Numbered from the stretch's first letter, positions 1 through 6,940 are shown. The stretch is 16,798 bases of DNA from CAYQJS01 sp964417895 (GCA_964417895.1 CAYQJS010000079.1:1-16798), one strand, 5' to 3'. A program made the numbers and translations. The notes: generated by a model from the letters alone, not told the origin.

Positions 1-224
1 TCCTGCCGCAGCGGGAGAGGGGTGGGGTGAGGGCAGACCTCGACGGCCGATGATATTGGCGTTGGGCAACGGGCCCTCACCTATTGCGATGGGAGAGGGA
101 TTTAGTTGAACGTGCCCTGGCGCTTGACCGCAACCCACGACTCACTTCCGCCGAACTGCACAAGGGGGCGTCACCCGGCTCGCGCCTTCGGCGCCTCGCC
201 GGGCTGAGGGCGCAAGCGCGCTTC
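1..224. other. Intergenic region with G-rich repeats and a hairpin
   Basis: No gene is supported here. The first 100 bases carry a low-complexity G-rich repeat: gggagaggg occurs at 13-21 and again at 91-99, and ggtgagggc (26-34) is inverted as gccctcacc (73-81). A similar G-rich text (tggggtggggtga) ends the spacer before the gene at 15706, so this looks like a dispersed intergenic repeat family. ORFs that cross this stretch on either strand show no recognisable protein. Confidence 0.5.
174..203 (-). terminator. Strong GC hairpin downstream of the DUF6282-like gene
   Basis: An interrupted inverted repeat pairs CCCGGC (174-179) with GCCGGG (198-203), and inside it GCGCC (182-186) with GGCGC (190-194) around a TTC loop. 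It lies about 20 bases past the stop codon of the minus-strand gene ending at 225, where a terminator would be expected. There is no T-tract, so it may be a 3'-end-stabilising hairpin or part of a repeat rather than an intrinsic terminator. Confidence 0.35.
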
Positions 225-1223
225 TCATGCCGGCACCGCCGCCCCCAGAACTCTGGCCGGATTGGCCACACTCACCTGATGGACCTCCGCGTCGCTCAGG
301 CCGAACGCACGCATGTAGCCGCGGATCAGCCGGAGGCACTCCACCGAGTTCGGAAAGAGCGGTTCCCCGGCATCGCTCGACAGGGAGAAGTGCTCCGGGC
401 CGACGGTCCGAATCGCGTCGTACATCCGCGCCGGGTCCACTCCGAGGAGTGGCGACAGCTCGTCATAGGTGAAATTCAGGGTGATGCCGATCGCCGCGAG
501 CTGCTGCATCTCGTCGACGGTGAGGTCGATGAACGGGCTAAACGGATGGTCGATCACCGCCCGGTCGAAGCGCAGCTTGTCGACCTCCTCGGCCATGGCC
601 CAGATCTCAGGGTGGCTGGCGTGGCCGAAGAACAGCGCCGTGCCGCGGTCCGCCGCCAGATGGATGATGTCCCGGACCTCGGATTGGAGGCGACCATTCC
701 CGTCCACCACGCTGTAGCCGATCTTGCGTGCCTCTTCCTCCGGCATCGGCCCCTGGCTTCCGACACCTACCTTGGTCAGCGTGTTGATGCTGTTAGCGAC
801 CGGCATCCAGATGGCGTCCACGCCGTCGTCCAGCTGCGCGCGCGTGCTCTCCAGCGAGATCGGGACGCCGCCACGAGCAACGCCCCATCCGACCCACGAC
901 TGCATGGGCGCCACGTCCTCTGCCTCGCACCAGCGGTTGAGCGCGTCCCGCAAGCGGCGCAATGACTCTGCCGGTCGCTGGCCACCGACGATCGTCTTGT
1001 AGAGGAGGCCGCCGACTCCGTTCCTCGAGGCGTGCTTCGCCAGGTCCAGGGCGTCCTGCTGGCCTTCGTGTGCGTGACAGTGCAGGTCGATTGCGCCCTG
1101 CACGGCGGGGACCGCCGGCGGGTGCTGCACGTCCTCTCGATAGGCGCGGCGGACCGCGTACGACTTGACGTAGCGCGACTTTGTCGGATCAGACACGCTC
1201 ACAGCTTCCCTTGTCGTTTCCAC
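225..1223 (-). CDS. DUF6282-like metal-dependent hydrolase (amidohydrolase/PHP-type fold)
   Basis: Protein of 332 aa. The motif AIDLHCHAHEG near residues 44-53 supplies an HxH metal-binding pair (H48, H50) at the end of a first beta-strand. Candidate later ligands are H201/H204 (FFGHASHP), H226 (VIDHPFSPF) and D284 (SSDAGEP), the layout of TIM-barrel metal hydrolases. The text matches my memory of the DUF6282 family, whose substrate is unknown to me. I chose the GTG at 1223 because GGGGAGG (1229-1235) sits 5 bases before it. The frame stays open upstream to 1697, but that part overlaps the previous gene and is Arg/Thr/Ser-rich shadow sequence. It is the last of three minus-strand genes, 28 bases after the Asp-box gene, and probably co-transcribed with it. 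The neighbours suggest a small-molecule degradation pathway. Confidence 0.75.
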   Translation of the reverse strand: METTREAVSVSDPTKSRYVKSYAVRRAYREDVQHPPAVPAVQGAIDLHCHAHEGQQDALDLAKHASRNGVGGLLYKTIVGGQRPAESLRRLRDALNRWCEAEDVAPMQSWVGWGVARGGVPISLESTRAQLDDGVDAIWMPVANSINTLTKVGVGSQGPMPEEEARKIGYSVVDGNGRLQSEVRDIIHLAADRGTALFFGHASHPEIWAMAEEVDKLRFDRAVIDHPFSPFIDLTVDEMQQLAAIGITLNFTYDELSPLLGVDPARMYDAIRTVGPEHFSLSSDAGEPLFPNSVECLRLIRGYMRAFGLSDAEVHQVSVANPARVLGAAVPA

Positions 1224-1228
1224 AGCAA

Positions 1229-1235
1229 CCTCCCC
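1229..1235 (-). promoter_or_regulatory. Shine-Dalgarno that sets the GTG start of the DUF6282-like gene
   Basis: GGGGAGG on the minus strand, 5 bases before the GTG at 1223. It decides between this start and spurious upstream in-frame starts up to 1697. Confidence 0.7.
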
Positions 1236-1251
1236 GCGCGTGCGAGCCGCG

Positions 1252-2415
1252 CTACGAATTGAGAACGACGATCCCGTAAAGTCGGTCGCGCGCCTGCAAT
1301 AGCAGCTCCCAGCTCTCGCCGGCGTCCGCGCTCTCGTAGACCGTGCCGTCGGTATAGGTGACGAAGACGTTATCTGGGTCCCCCGGGTTGACGACGACAC
1401 CCGACACCATCTGGGGGTTGGAATATGGCAAGCCGCCGCCCAGGCGTCGCCAGGTCTCGCCCCGGTCGTCACTACGCACGATCGCCGAGTGCGCCCCACC
1501 GGTCTGCGACGATCGGTCGGGGGTGGAGCGCGGGCTATTGAAGGGGCCGGTGCGAGCGTACCGATACCCGGGCCAGGTTGGCGGACCGTACTCCGCGGCG
1601 CCGAGGAACAGGCGGTTCGGGACCTCGGGGTGGATCGCCATTGGCACCGCGTACCCCTGGTCCAGGCCGTAGTCCGGCCGTGTCCAGCTGCGGCCATCGT
1701 CGGTCATGTAAAGGCCCTGGCCGGTGGTCGCGTAGATGCGGTTGAGGCTCGCCGGGTCGCGCAGCACACGGTGGACGTCGCGATAGACGCGCCCTTCGAC
1801 GCGGCTGCCGGGCGCCGGCCGCACGCGGAACTCAGGGTCGATCTCCTTCGGGTAGACCTCGTCGCTGGGCGGCCCGCTGATGTCCTCCCAGCTTGCGCCG
1901 CCGTCGCGGCTGTGGACCACGCCGCCCTCCTCGATCCCGACCAGGATCTCATCCGGCACCCGAGCGTCCAGCGTGATCCAACGGGTGTTGGGGATGTGGG
2001 GCGCCACCGGGAAGCACCACTTCTTGTAGTCAGGAAGCTGGCGGAAGGCAGACAGCTCGTGGAACGAGCGACCGCCGTTCTCGCTCGCGTACACGACGGC
2101 CGGCATCGTGCCGAGATAGATCTGGTCCGCCCGTGTCGGATGGACCGCCATGGACCAGATCTCGCGATAGTCCACGCCCCCGGCGGGAAGCCACTCCCAG
2201 GTCTCGCCGGCATCTTCACTGCTGTACACGTCGGTGACGCTGCAGGCATACAGGCGGCGCGGGTTGAACGGATCCGGGAGGACACTCCGGATGTTCTCGC
2301 CGTCGAGCCCGCTTGCTACCACCTCGGCTCGGTGCGAGCCGGGCGTGGTACGGGCCTTTATCACGCCGGTGCCCGTGAGGAGATGCAAATCGAGAACACT
2401 CGTCGCTACGGCCAT
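1252..2415 (-). CDS. Asp-box (BNR/sialidase-like) beta-propeller protein
   Basis: Protein of 387 aa with six Asp-box type repeats (S-x-D-x-G-x-[TS]-W). They are SSEDAGETW (65-73), ASENGGRSF (110-118, degenerate), SRDGGASW (169-176), TDDGRSW (238-244), SDDRGETW (315-322) and SADAGESW (362-369). Recurrent HP/DP-x-x-x-N-[RQ]-[LI]-[YF] strands lie between them, the hallmark of sialidase/VPS10-like propellers. No signal peptide is visible, so it is probably cytoplasmic, unusual for sialidase-like proteins. The sialidase arginine triad and FRIP motif are not evident, so calling it a sialidase is not justified. A binding or scaffold role, or an unknown hydrolase, is as likely. AAAGGAGAG lies a few bases upstream of the ATG at 2415. 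It starts 19 bases after the MetE-like gene and is followed 28 bases later by the DUF6282-like gene, so the three are likely one operon. Confidence 0.8.
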   Translation of the reverse strand: MAVATSVLDLHLLTGTGVIKARTTPGSHRAEVVASGLDGENIRSVLPDPFNPRRLYACSVTDVYSSEDAGETWEWLPAGGVDYREIWSMAVHPTRADQIYLGTMPAVVYASENGGRSFHELSAFRQLPDYKKWCFPVAPHIPNTRWITLDARVPDEILVGIEEGGVVHSRDGGASWEDISGPPSDEVYPKEIDPEFRVRPAPGSRVEGRVYRDVHRVLRDPASLNRIYATTGQGLYMTDDGRSWTRPDYGLDQGYAVPMAIHPEVPNRLFLGAAEYGPPTWPGYRYARTGPFNSPRSTPDRSSQTGGAHSAIVRSDDRGETWRRLGGGLPYSNPQMVSGVVVNPGDPDNVFVTYTDGTVYESADAGESWELLLQARDRLYGIVVLNS

Positions 2416-2434
2416 GGCTGCTCTCCTTTCGATG

Positions 2435-3613
2435 TTAGTTGTGACCCCAGAGCTGTTGCGTCGCCAGCTGCGCCCCCTCTTTCATGGCCTGGAATTTAGC
2501 CCACACGACGGTGGGGTGGATGGCCAGATCGTAGCTGGCCACCGTGGCAAAGCCGCAGTCGGGAGCCGCGATCACGTTCTCGCGCCCGACCAGCCTGGCG
2601 AGACGGACCAACCGCTCGGCGATGAGCTCGGGGTGATCGACGATGTTGGTCGAGTGGCTCACCACGCCCGGGATCAGGATCTTGCCGTCGGGCAATTTCA
2701 CCTCCTCCCACACATGCCACTCGTGGTCGTGGCGCGGGTTGGCCTGCTCGTAGGAGTATGCCTGAGCGTTGATCTTCAGCATGAGGCCTACGTAATCCCT
2801 GAGCGGAATGTCCGTGACTCGCGGGCCCTCGTCGATCCCATAGCAGGTGTGATAGCGGATCCGCTCGGGTGGGATCCCCCGGAGGCTGTGGTTGAGGGCA
2901 TCGATGTAGAGCTCCGATCCCTTGCGTCGTTCTTCCAGCGACAGGGAGGGGTCGAAGTGGTAGAGCCTGGTCAACGACGGATCGTCAATCTGCAGAATGA
3001 AGCCCGCATCGGTGATAGCCAGATACTCCTCGCGGAGCGCCTCGCCCAGCGCATAGAGGAACTCCTCCTGGGTCCGATAGTGCGTGTTGCGGGTCCCGCC
3101 ATTCGGGTGCACGAAAAAGCCGGCGGGAATCGCCGGCATGAATACCTCTTCGCACTGCAGGCCGTCGAGTGCGACCTTCAGATTCTCGATGTCGGTCTGC
3201 ACTGCCGCGTGCCCCGTGTATGTGATGGGCCCCACGCAGACGAGTGCGCCGCTCGGCCCAATGGGAGGACGCCTCTTAACATACTGCTCGTAGTACTCAG
3301 GAAAAGCGCGTCCCTCCTCGGAATCAAGGCGCGGCGGTCTGCCGGCACTCGCCTGGCGCTCGAAGCCGGTCAAGCGCTCCACGACGTAGCTGTTGAAGCC
3401 CGGCTTGCTCTGCTCACCGTCGGTGACCACGTCGACGCCGGTTTCCAACTGCTTCCTGACGCTGTCCGCGACAGCGTTCCGGACGCGCGCCGCGTAGGCC
3501 TCGCGGTCGTACGGATCGCCTTTCAGCCGGGCGTCCATCATGTCGAGCAGATCCCTGGGGCGCGCCAGGCTCCCGACGTGCGTCGTAAGAATCCGGTCCG
3601 TGCTACGCTTCAA
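2435..3613 (-). CDS. Cobalamin-independent methionine synthase (MetE C-terminal domain)-like protein
   Basis: Protein of 392 aa in the UROD/MetE-like family. The opening KRSTDRILTTHVGSLARP is the family's usual start. The zinc ligands of the MetE catalytic domain can be matched: H255-x-C257 (YHTCYG), probably E289 (SYEQAN), and C353 (APDCGF). It has only the catalytic-type barrel, not the duplicated N-terminal domain of true MetE. It is therefore more likely a methyl- or alkyl-transferase, or a C-S/C-P-acting homologue in a catabolic pathway, than the housekeeping enzyme. I chose TTG at 3613 because AGGAGG (3618-3623) sits 4 bases upstream and the protein then begins as in relatives. An ATG at 3655 would add 14 residues, mostly Gly/Ser, encoded by the Shine-Dalgarno region. 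It is first in a three-gene minus-strand operon and divergent from the VOC gene. Confidence 0.85.
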   Translation of the reverse strand: MKRSTDRILTTHVGSLARPRDLLDMMDARLKGDPYDREAYAARVRNAVADSVRKQLETGVDVVTDGEQSKPGFNSYVVERLTGFERQASAGRPPRLDSEEGRAFPEYYEQYVKRRPPIGPSGALVCVGPITYTGHAAVQTDIENLKVALDGLQCEEVFMPAIPAGFFVHPNGGTRNTHYRTQEEFLYALGEALREEYLAITDAGFILQIDDPSLTRLYHFDPSLSLEERRKGSELYIDALNHSLRGIPPERIRYHTCYGIDEGPRVTDIPLRDYVGLMLKINAQAYSYEQANPRHDHEWHVWEEVKLPDGKILIPGVVSHSTNIVDHPELIAERLVRLARLVGRENVIAAPDCGFATVASYDLAIHPTVVWAKFQAMKEGAQLATQQLWGHN

Positions 3614-3704
3614 CCGTCCTCCTACTCCCCCGCCGATTGACTGAGAATATTCCATACGTCATCCTTGTGCCAGGGCACACGTCACCGAGAGGAGGCCGTT
3701 ACCG
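3614..3704. promoter_or_regulatory. Divergent intergenic region between the MetE-like and VOC genes
   Basis: These 91 bases separate two divergently transcribed genes and must hold both promoters, assuming the TTG start of the MetE-like gene. GGAGG at 3691-3695 serves the plus-strand VOC gene with a 9-base spacer. No confident -35/-10 pair or operator palindrome was recognised by eye. Confidence 0.45.
3618..3623 (-). promoter_or_regulatory. Shine-Dalgarno deciding the TTG start of the MetE-like gene
   Basis: AGGAGG on the minus strand lies 4 bases before TTG at 3613. It lies inside the first codons of the longer ATG (3655) reading, which argues against that longer form. Confidence 0.6.
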
Positions 3705-4916
3705 ATGACGATGGCCGCCACCGCGAAATTCAACGTGGGCGGGATCCTGCTGGACCGCCCGTTCAAAGTGCGCCGCCTCGGCCACTTTGGCTTCAACCTG
3801 GTCAATATCGAGGCCAGTGCGCCCTTCTACGTGGATCTCCTCGGCTTCCGGATCTCGGACCCGCGCCGTGATGGCGGATTCTTCGGGCGCTACGGGAGCG
3901 ATCACCATGCCCTCGTTATCGCCGAAAGGCAGGATGCACAGGCTCAGTTTCTGGCGCTCGCCACTGGCCCGCGGCATTTCAGGCCCGAGAACACCATCAA
4001 TCAGATCACCTGGCAGGTCCAGAGCCGGCGCGAGGTCGTGGACGCTACCAGATACCTGCGCGACCTGGAGATCGACGTGAGCCGCGAGGGCCGCGCCGGT
4101 GGCCGCGGCGCCGGCTCCAACTACCATCTCTACTTCTACGATCCCGACGACCAGGTGATCGAGCTGTTCTATGGGATCGAGCAGATCGGCTGGGATGGTC
4201 ACAGCAAGCCGCTCGAAATGCGCCCTTCGTCTATGCCGGAGGTAACACCCGAGCCGCACATCCCTGAGTACCAGGAGGTTGACGAGGCGCTGGCGCGGGG
4301 TGGAAGTCCCACGTCGGGCTACCGGTACGCAGAGACGCTGCCGGCGACCTACGACGTTGACGGCATCCTGCTACCTCGCCCTTACAAGATCACCCGCATC
4401 GGCCCCGTCAACCTTTTCGTGGATGACCTTCGCGCCACGAAGGCGTTCTACCAGGACGTGATGGGCTTCACCCTGTCCGAGGAGGTCGAGTGGCAGGGGG
4501 AACAGTGCGCCTTCCTGCGGTGTGGCGGCGAGCACCACTCGGTTGGCCTCTTCCCCAGATCCTGGCGCGAGAGGCTCGGGTTGAGCTCGGACACCTCGAG
4601 CATGTCTTTCGGGCTTCAGGTGGCCAACTATCGCCAGCTCAAGGACGCCGTGAGCTTCCTCCGTGAGCATGGCGTGCGCGTCGAGACCGACATTGTTCCG
4701 CCGCGGCTGCACCCCGGAATCGACTATGCGGCATATGCGTTCGATCCGGACGGCCATTGCCTGGAGCTCTACTACTACATGGAGCAGGTTGGCTGGGACG
4801 GCCAGGTGCGCCCGGCGTCGATGCGCCGTTCAGTGGACCCGAACAATTGGCCGGACGACCTGGAGCCCTTATCCGACACATTCACGGGCGAGCCGTTTCT
4901 GGGACCGTGGGGCTGA
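3705..4916 (+). CDS. Two-domain VOC protein, extradiol dioxygenase-like
   Basis: Protein of 403 aa made of two vicinal-oxygen-chelate repeats. Each begins with a V-x-GILL-x-RP-[FY]-K-[IV] motif (11-22 and 218-229) and ends with GWDG (162-165 and 363-366). Repeat 1 has a full candidate metal triad: H27 (RLGHFGF), H67/H68 (SDHHAL) and E153 (VIELFYG). Repeat 2 keeps H277/H278 and E354 but has P234 (RIGPVNLF) where the first His should be. In type I extradiol dioxygenases the C-terminal domain is usually the catalytic one, so this arrangement is reversed. A ring-cleaving dioxygenase role (catechol or dihydroxybiphenyl type) is plausible; isomerase or other VOC chemistry is possible. GGAGG at 3691-3695 supports the ATG at 3705 over the in-frame ATG two codons later. 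A decayed copy of its 3' end lies at 6006-6266. Confidence 0.87.
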   Translation: MTMAATAKFNVGGILLDRPFKVRRLGHFGFNLVNIEASAPFYVDLLGFRISDPRRDGGFFGRYGSDHHALVIAERQDAQAQFLALATGPRHFRPENTINQITWQVQSRREVVDATRYLRDLEIDVSREGRAGGRGAGSNYHLYFYDPDDQVIELFYGIEQIGWDGHSKPLEMRPSSMPEVTPEPHIPEYQEVDEALARGGSPTSGYRYAETLPATYDVDGILLPRPYKITRIGPVNLFVDDLRATKAFYQDVMGFTLSEEVEWQGEQCAFLRCGGEHHSVGLFPRSWRERLGLSSDTSSMSFGLQVANYRQLKDAVSFLREHGVRVETDIVPPRLHPGIDYAAYAFDPDGHCLELYYYMEQVGWDGQVRPASMRRSVDPNNWPDDLEPLSDTFTGEPFLGPWG

Positions 4917-5181
4917 GCGATGGCCAGCACAAAGTGGGCGCGCAGGGCGTCCATCTGCCCGCGATTGCGCGTTTCTTCCCCAGTACAATCGGTCAGTACG
5001 AATCGAGCGCGGCGACGAGCTCCAGCACCGCACCCGCCGCCGCTTGAAGGTCCCTACACTCCTCTATGGGAAGTGAGCGGAACGGACCCGCGTACGCGCC
5101 GGACTTAGATGGTGGCGTGGGAAGATTTGTATCCGACCGTCCAAGACCCGGAAATGGCTACCGTGAAGAGATGATCAGCCC
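4917..5181. other. Intergenic junction between the VOC gene and the MNT/HEPN pair
   Basis: No supported gene. The first bases after the VOC stop (GATGGCCAGCACAAAG, 4919-4934) recur nearly unchanged at 6270-6286 after the decayed VOC copy, so the duplicated segment extends past the gene. The rest has weakly coding, Arg/Pro-rich frames only. A 21-codon ORF with Shine-Dalgarno-poor context runs 5109-5174 and ends 7 bases before the next gene; it could be a leader peptide or chance. Confidence 0.4.
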
Positions 5182-5541
5182 ATGCTGACGCCGGGCAAAG
5201 AATCCGTCGACTTGGACAATCCTCAGGACGAGGACCCGCGGTTAGCGGAGCTCGTTCGCCGCCTCGTCGCCGCCTATCGGCCGGAGCGGATCCATCTGTT
5301 CGGGTCTCGCGCGCGAGGAGACGCCGGTCCGGACAGCGACTACGACGTGCTCGTAGTGGTTCCTGCTTCGGCGTCAGAAGAGCGGCGACGCAGCCGCCTC
5401 GGCTACGAGGCATTAATAGGATCGCGCATTCCAACAGACATAGTGGTAGTAACCCGTGAGTACTTCGACTGGATGCTGGGGGCCGCCGCCTCACTGCCTG
5501 CGACCGTGGAGCGCGAGGGCCGCGTGCTTTATGCAGAGTGA
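5182..5541 (+). CDS. MNT-type minimal nucleotidyltransferase (putative antitoxin)
   Basis: Protein of 119 aa with the polymerase-beta-type nucleotidyltransferase signature GS-x10-D-x-D: G41-S42 (LFGSRARGD) followed by D53 and D55 (DSDYDVLVVV). D86 (IPTDIVVV) is in place as the third metal-binding Asp. This is the size and architecture of minimal nucleotidyltransferases (MNT). In characterised MntA-HepT systems the MNT inactivates its HEPN partner by adding AMP groups to it. The next gene is a HEPN protein overlapping by 11 bases (5531-5541), which fits the usual paired arrangement and translational coupling. The ATG at 5182 follows GAAGAGATGATCAGCCC, a weak ribosome site. The intact triad suggests an active transferase; whether this pair acts as a toxin-antitoxin is inference. 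Confidence 0.88.
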   Translation: MLTPGKESVDLDNPQDEDPRLAELVRRLVAAYRPERIHLFGSRARGDAGPDSDYDVLVVVPASASEERRRSRLGYEALIGSRIPTDIVVVTREYFDWMLGAAASLPATVEREGRVLYAE

Positions 5542-5944
5542 AGCCGCCCGCGTCCGTCAAACAAAGGCCTGGCTACAACGTGGCGCCGCGGATCTTCGCG
5601 CTGCCGAGCTCGACCTTACAGCCGAGCCCCCGCTACTGGAAGACGTCCTCTTCCACAGCCAGCAGGCGGTCGAGAAGGCGTTCAAAGCTTTTCTCGTGTG
5701 GCACGATCAACCCTTCCACCGGACGCACAGCCTGGATGAAGTCGGCCAACAGTGCCTAGACATCGATCCATCTATGCGCTCGACTGTGGAAGCGGCCATT
5801 CCCCTCACCGAGTACGCGTGGGCTTTCCGCTATCCCGCAGAGGTTGAACCGGCTACGCGGGAAGAGGCAGAAAGCGCCCTAACGCTTGCCCGCGAAGCCT
5901 CTGATGCGATCCTCGCCCGCATTCCGCCCGAGGCACGGCCGTGA
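5531..5944 (+). CDS. HEPN domain protein, partner of the MNT nucleotidyltransferase
   Basis: Protein of 137 aa, all helical in character, with the PF05168-type HEPN hallmark FHSQQAVEKAFKAFL (41-55), then HRTHSLDEV (63-71) and a FRYP element (99-102). Its ATG overlaps the end of the MNT gene. The frame remains open upstream to 5456, but that part is a shadow of the MNT gene. I do not see the RX4-6H ribonuclease motif typical of active HEPN toxins: R100 is followed by YPAEV with no His. It therefore belongs to the HEPN subgroup where RNase activity is uncertain. It could be a toxin needing other residues, or a non-catalytic nucleotide-binding partner. It is followed directly by degenerate VOC sequence, so the pair seems to have landed within duplicated catabolic DNA. 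Confidence 0.85.
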   Translation: MQSEAARVRQTKAWLQRGAADLRAAELDLTAEPPLLEDVLFHSQQAVEKAFKAFLVWHDQPFHRTHSLDEVGQQCLDIDPSMRSTVEAAIPLTEYAWAFRYPAEVEPATREEAESALTLAREASDAILARIPPEARP

Positions 5945-6005
5945 CGCTGGTGGAGTCGCTGGTCGGCGACCTCGTCTCCTCGATGAACCCTTATTCGGAT
6001 GCCGT

Positions 6006-6266
6006 ACCTCGCCGTGTGTCCTTCGGGCTTCGGGTGGCCAACTATCGCCAGCTCAGGGACGCGGTGAGCCTCCTCCGTGAGTATGGCGTGCGGTCGACCC
6101 GGACGGCCACTGCCTGGAGCCTTACTACTAAATGGAACAAGTTGGCTGGGACGGCCAGGTGCGCCCCGCGTCGATGCGCCGTTCAGCGGACCGAACAATT
6201 GGCCGGATGACCTGGGGCCCTTGTCACACACAGTCACGGGCGAGCCGTTTTTCGGACGCTGGGATA
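6006..6266 (+). pseudogene. Decayed duplicate of the VOC gene 3' end
   Basis: This stretch is a close nucleotide copy of the last third of the VOC gene at 3705-4916 (about codons 297-403) but cannot be translated as one. It shares the text behind FGLQVANYRQLKDAV, then VGWDGQVRPASMRRS. About 60 bases are missing after the GVR codons (intact counterpart near 4679-4739). A TAC Tyr codon is now TAA, within TACTACTAAATGGAACAAG near 6122-6140, and one base is lost in the ADPNNWP counterpart near 6189. Matching continues past the stop into GATGGCCAGCACGAAAG (6270-6286). It is a dead remnant of a duplicated cassette, downstream of the MNT/HEPN pair. Confidence 0.9.
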
Positions 6267-6301
6267 GGCGATGGCCAGCACGAAAGTCAGACACGATGTC
6301 G

Positions 6302-6364
6302 TATGCGACGCGCAGGAACCCGCTCGATCCGTCGGTGCGGTTGGGGCCATCGCTGCGCGATTGG
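6302..6364 (+). pseudogene. Remnant of an alpha/beta-hydrolase 3' end
   Basis: Read in frame, the segment encodes YATRRNPLDPSVRLGPSLRD, a near match to the tail AATKRKDPLDPSVPLGPLLRD at 13648-13707. The stop codon is changed from TAG to TGG. Only about 20 codons remain, directly after the decayed VOC copy. It shows that the duplicated cassette once carried this hydrolase gene too. Confidence 0.75.
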
Positions 6365-6410
6365 TGGCACGGCTCACGTGGGTCAGCTCGACGTCCCGCC
6401 GCGGCGGCAG

Positions 6411-6737
6411 CTAGACCGCTACCACCAGATGTCCTCGCGAAGACACGACTGCGGTGGGCGTCGCCTCAAGCCGGACGTCGAAGTTAAGGCGCTCCAGAAA
6501 CTCGATGATGCGCTCCAATGAGAATTGACCGGTCTTACCACGCACCAGCAGGGATACCCTCGGCTGATCGATCCCCAGAACCTTGGCTGTCTTATGCTGT
6601 GTCCATCCACGCCTGGTAATCTCCTCCGCGATCTTCGCGGAAAGACGAGCCTTTACGAGTTCGATCTCGGGCTCCTCAAATTCAAGGTCCGAGAACACGT
6701 TCCCGCTGCCCGGTTCAACTACGTCCACGACATTCAC
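6411..6737 (-). CDS. HigA-like XRE-family antitoxin / transcriptional regulator
   Basis: Protein of 108 aa. The core TQHKTAKVLGIDQPRVSLLVRGKTG is a helix-turn-helix of the HigA/HTH_37 type. It is followed by FSLERIIEFLERLNFDV, the usual helical cap of antitoxins paired with RelE/Gp49-like HigB toxins. The upstream GSGNVFSDL is also characteristic of this group. Start chosen is GTG at 6737 with AGGAG 7 bases upstream; it overlaps the stop of the toxin remnant by 4 bases (GTGA), the normal toxin-first layout. Family members bind their own promoter and neutralise the toxin. Here the toxin is broken, so this is an orphan that may persist by chance or act on another HigB. Confidence 0.87.
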   Translation of the reverse strand: MNVVDVVEPGSGNVFSDLEFEEPEIELVKARLSAKIAEEITRRGWTQHKTAKVLGIDQPRVSLLVRGKTGQFSLERIIEFLERLNFDVRLEATPTAVVSSRGHLVVAV

Positions 6738-6869
6738 CGCTCTTCTCCTGGTCTTTGACTCCTCGATCGATAGTCGGCCTCGGCGGCTGCCAGTCGTCGC
6801 CGAATCAGTTCGACCTCTTTGCCTCGGCGTCTGGATCCCGCGCCTCGACTTCTTCTGGAACGCATGCAG
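6734..6869 (-). pseudogene. Truncated, frameshifted HigB-like toxin remnant
   Basis: Only the C-terminal end of a Gp49/RelE-like toxin survives. One frame reads LHAFQKKSRRGIQTPRQ from 6869; the next frame continues KEVELIRRRLAAAEADYRSRS to the stop at 6734. Together these are the typical C-terminus (HAFQKKS...TP..EI.LI..RL..AE.DY). One extra A in the AAA at 6818-6820 accounts for the frame change. Sequence upstream of 6869 no longer resembles a toxin and runs into an inverted-repeat element. It sits immediately upstream of the HigA-like gene with a GTGA overlap. Confidence 0.82.
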
Positions 6870-6877
6870 GGGGTGAA

Positions 6878-6940
6878 TTTCGCAAGGGCGAGCGTAGCGA
6901 GTTCATCTTGACCCTTGCGAAAGAGGGGCGAAGGGCCCCT
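6878..6940. repeat. Inverted-repeat element adjoining the toxin truncation point
   Basis: A perfect 11-base inverted repeat, TTTCGCAAGGG (6878-6888) and CCCTTGCGAAA (6912-6922), encloses 23 bases. It is followed at once by a second hairpin, AGGGGC (6924-6929) and GCCCCT (6935-6940). It begins 9 bases beyond the last toxin-like codon. It resembles a short palindromic intergenic element or MITE remnant, though no target-site duplication was identified. Confidence 0.55.

Noticed and set aside
84..965. Long plus-strand ORF opposite the DUF6282-like gene
   Set aside because: Its frame is the antisense shadow of a gene with clear motifs and ribosome site; the translation has no recognisable domain and is Arg/Val/His-rich as GC-rich antisense frames are.
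1224..1697. N-terminal extension of the DUF6282-like reading frame
   Set aside because: It overlaps the Asp-box gene almost entirely, has shadow-like composition, and the GTG at 1223 has a strong Shine-Dalgarno.
1489..3640. Overlapping long plus-strand ORFs (1489-2499 and 2234-3640)
   Set aside because: Antisense to the Asp-box and MetE-like genes, which carry repeated motifs and zinc ligands; no domain in the antisense translations.
5941..6210. Fusion ORF starting with GTG after the HEPN gene
   Set aside because: It is out of frame for most of the VOC homology and covers the decayed copy; it only looks open because of the frameshifting deletion.
6297..6487. Possible small gene after the decayed VOC copy
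   Set aside because: Its only recognisable part is the alpha/beta-hydrolase tail remnant; the continuation lost its stop and has no pattern.
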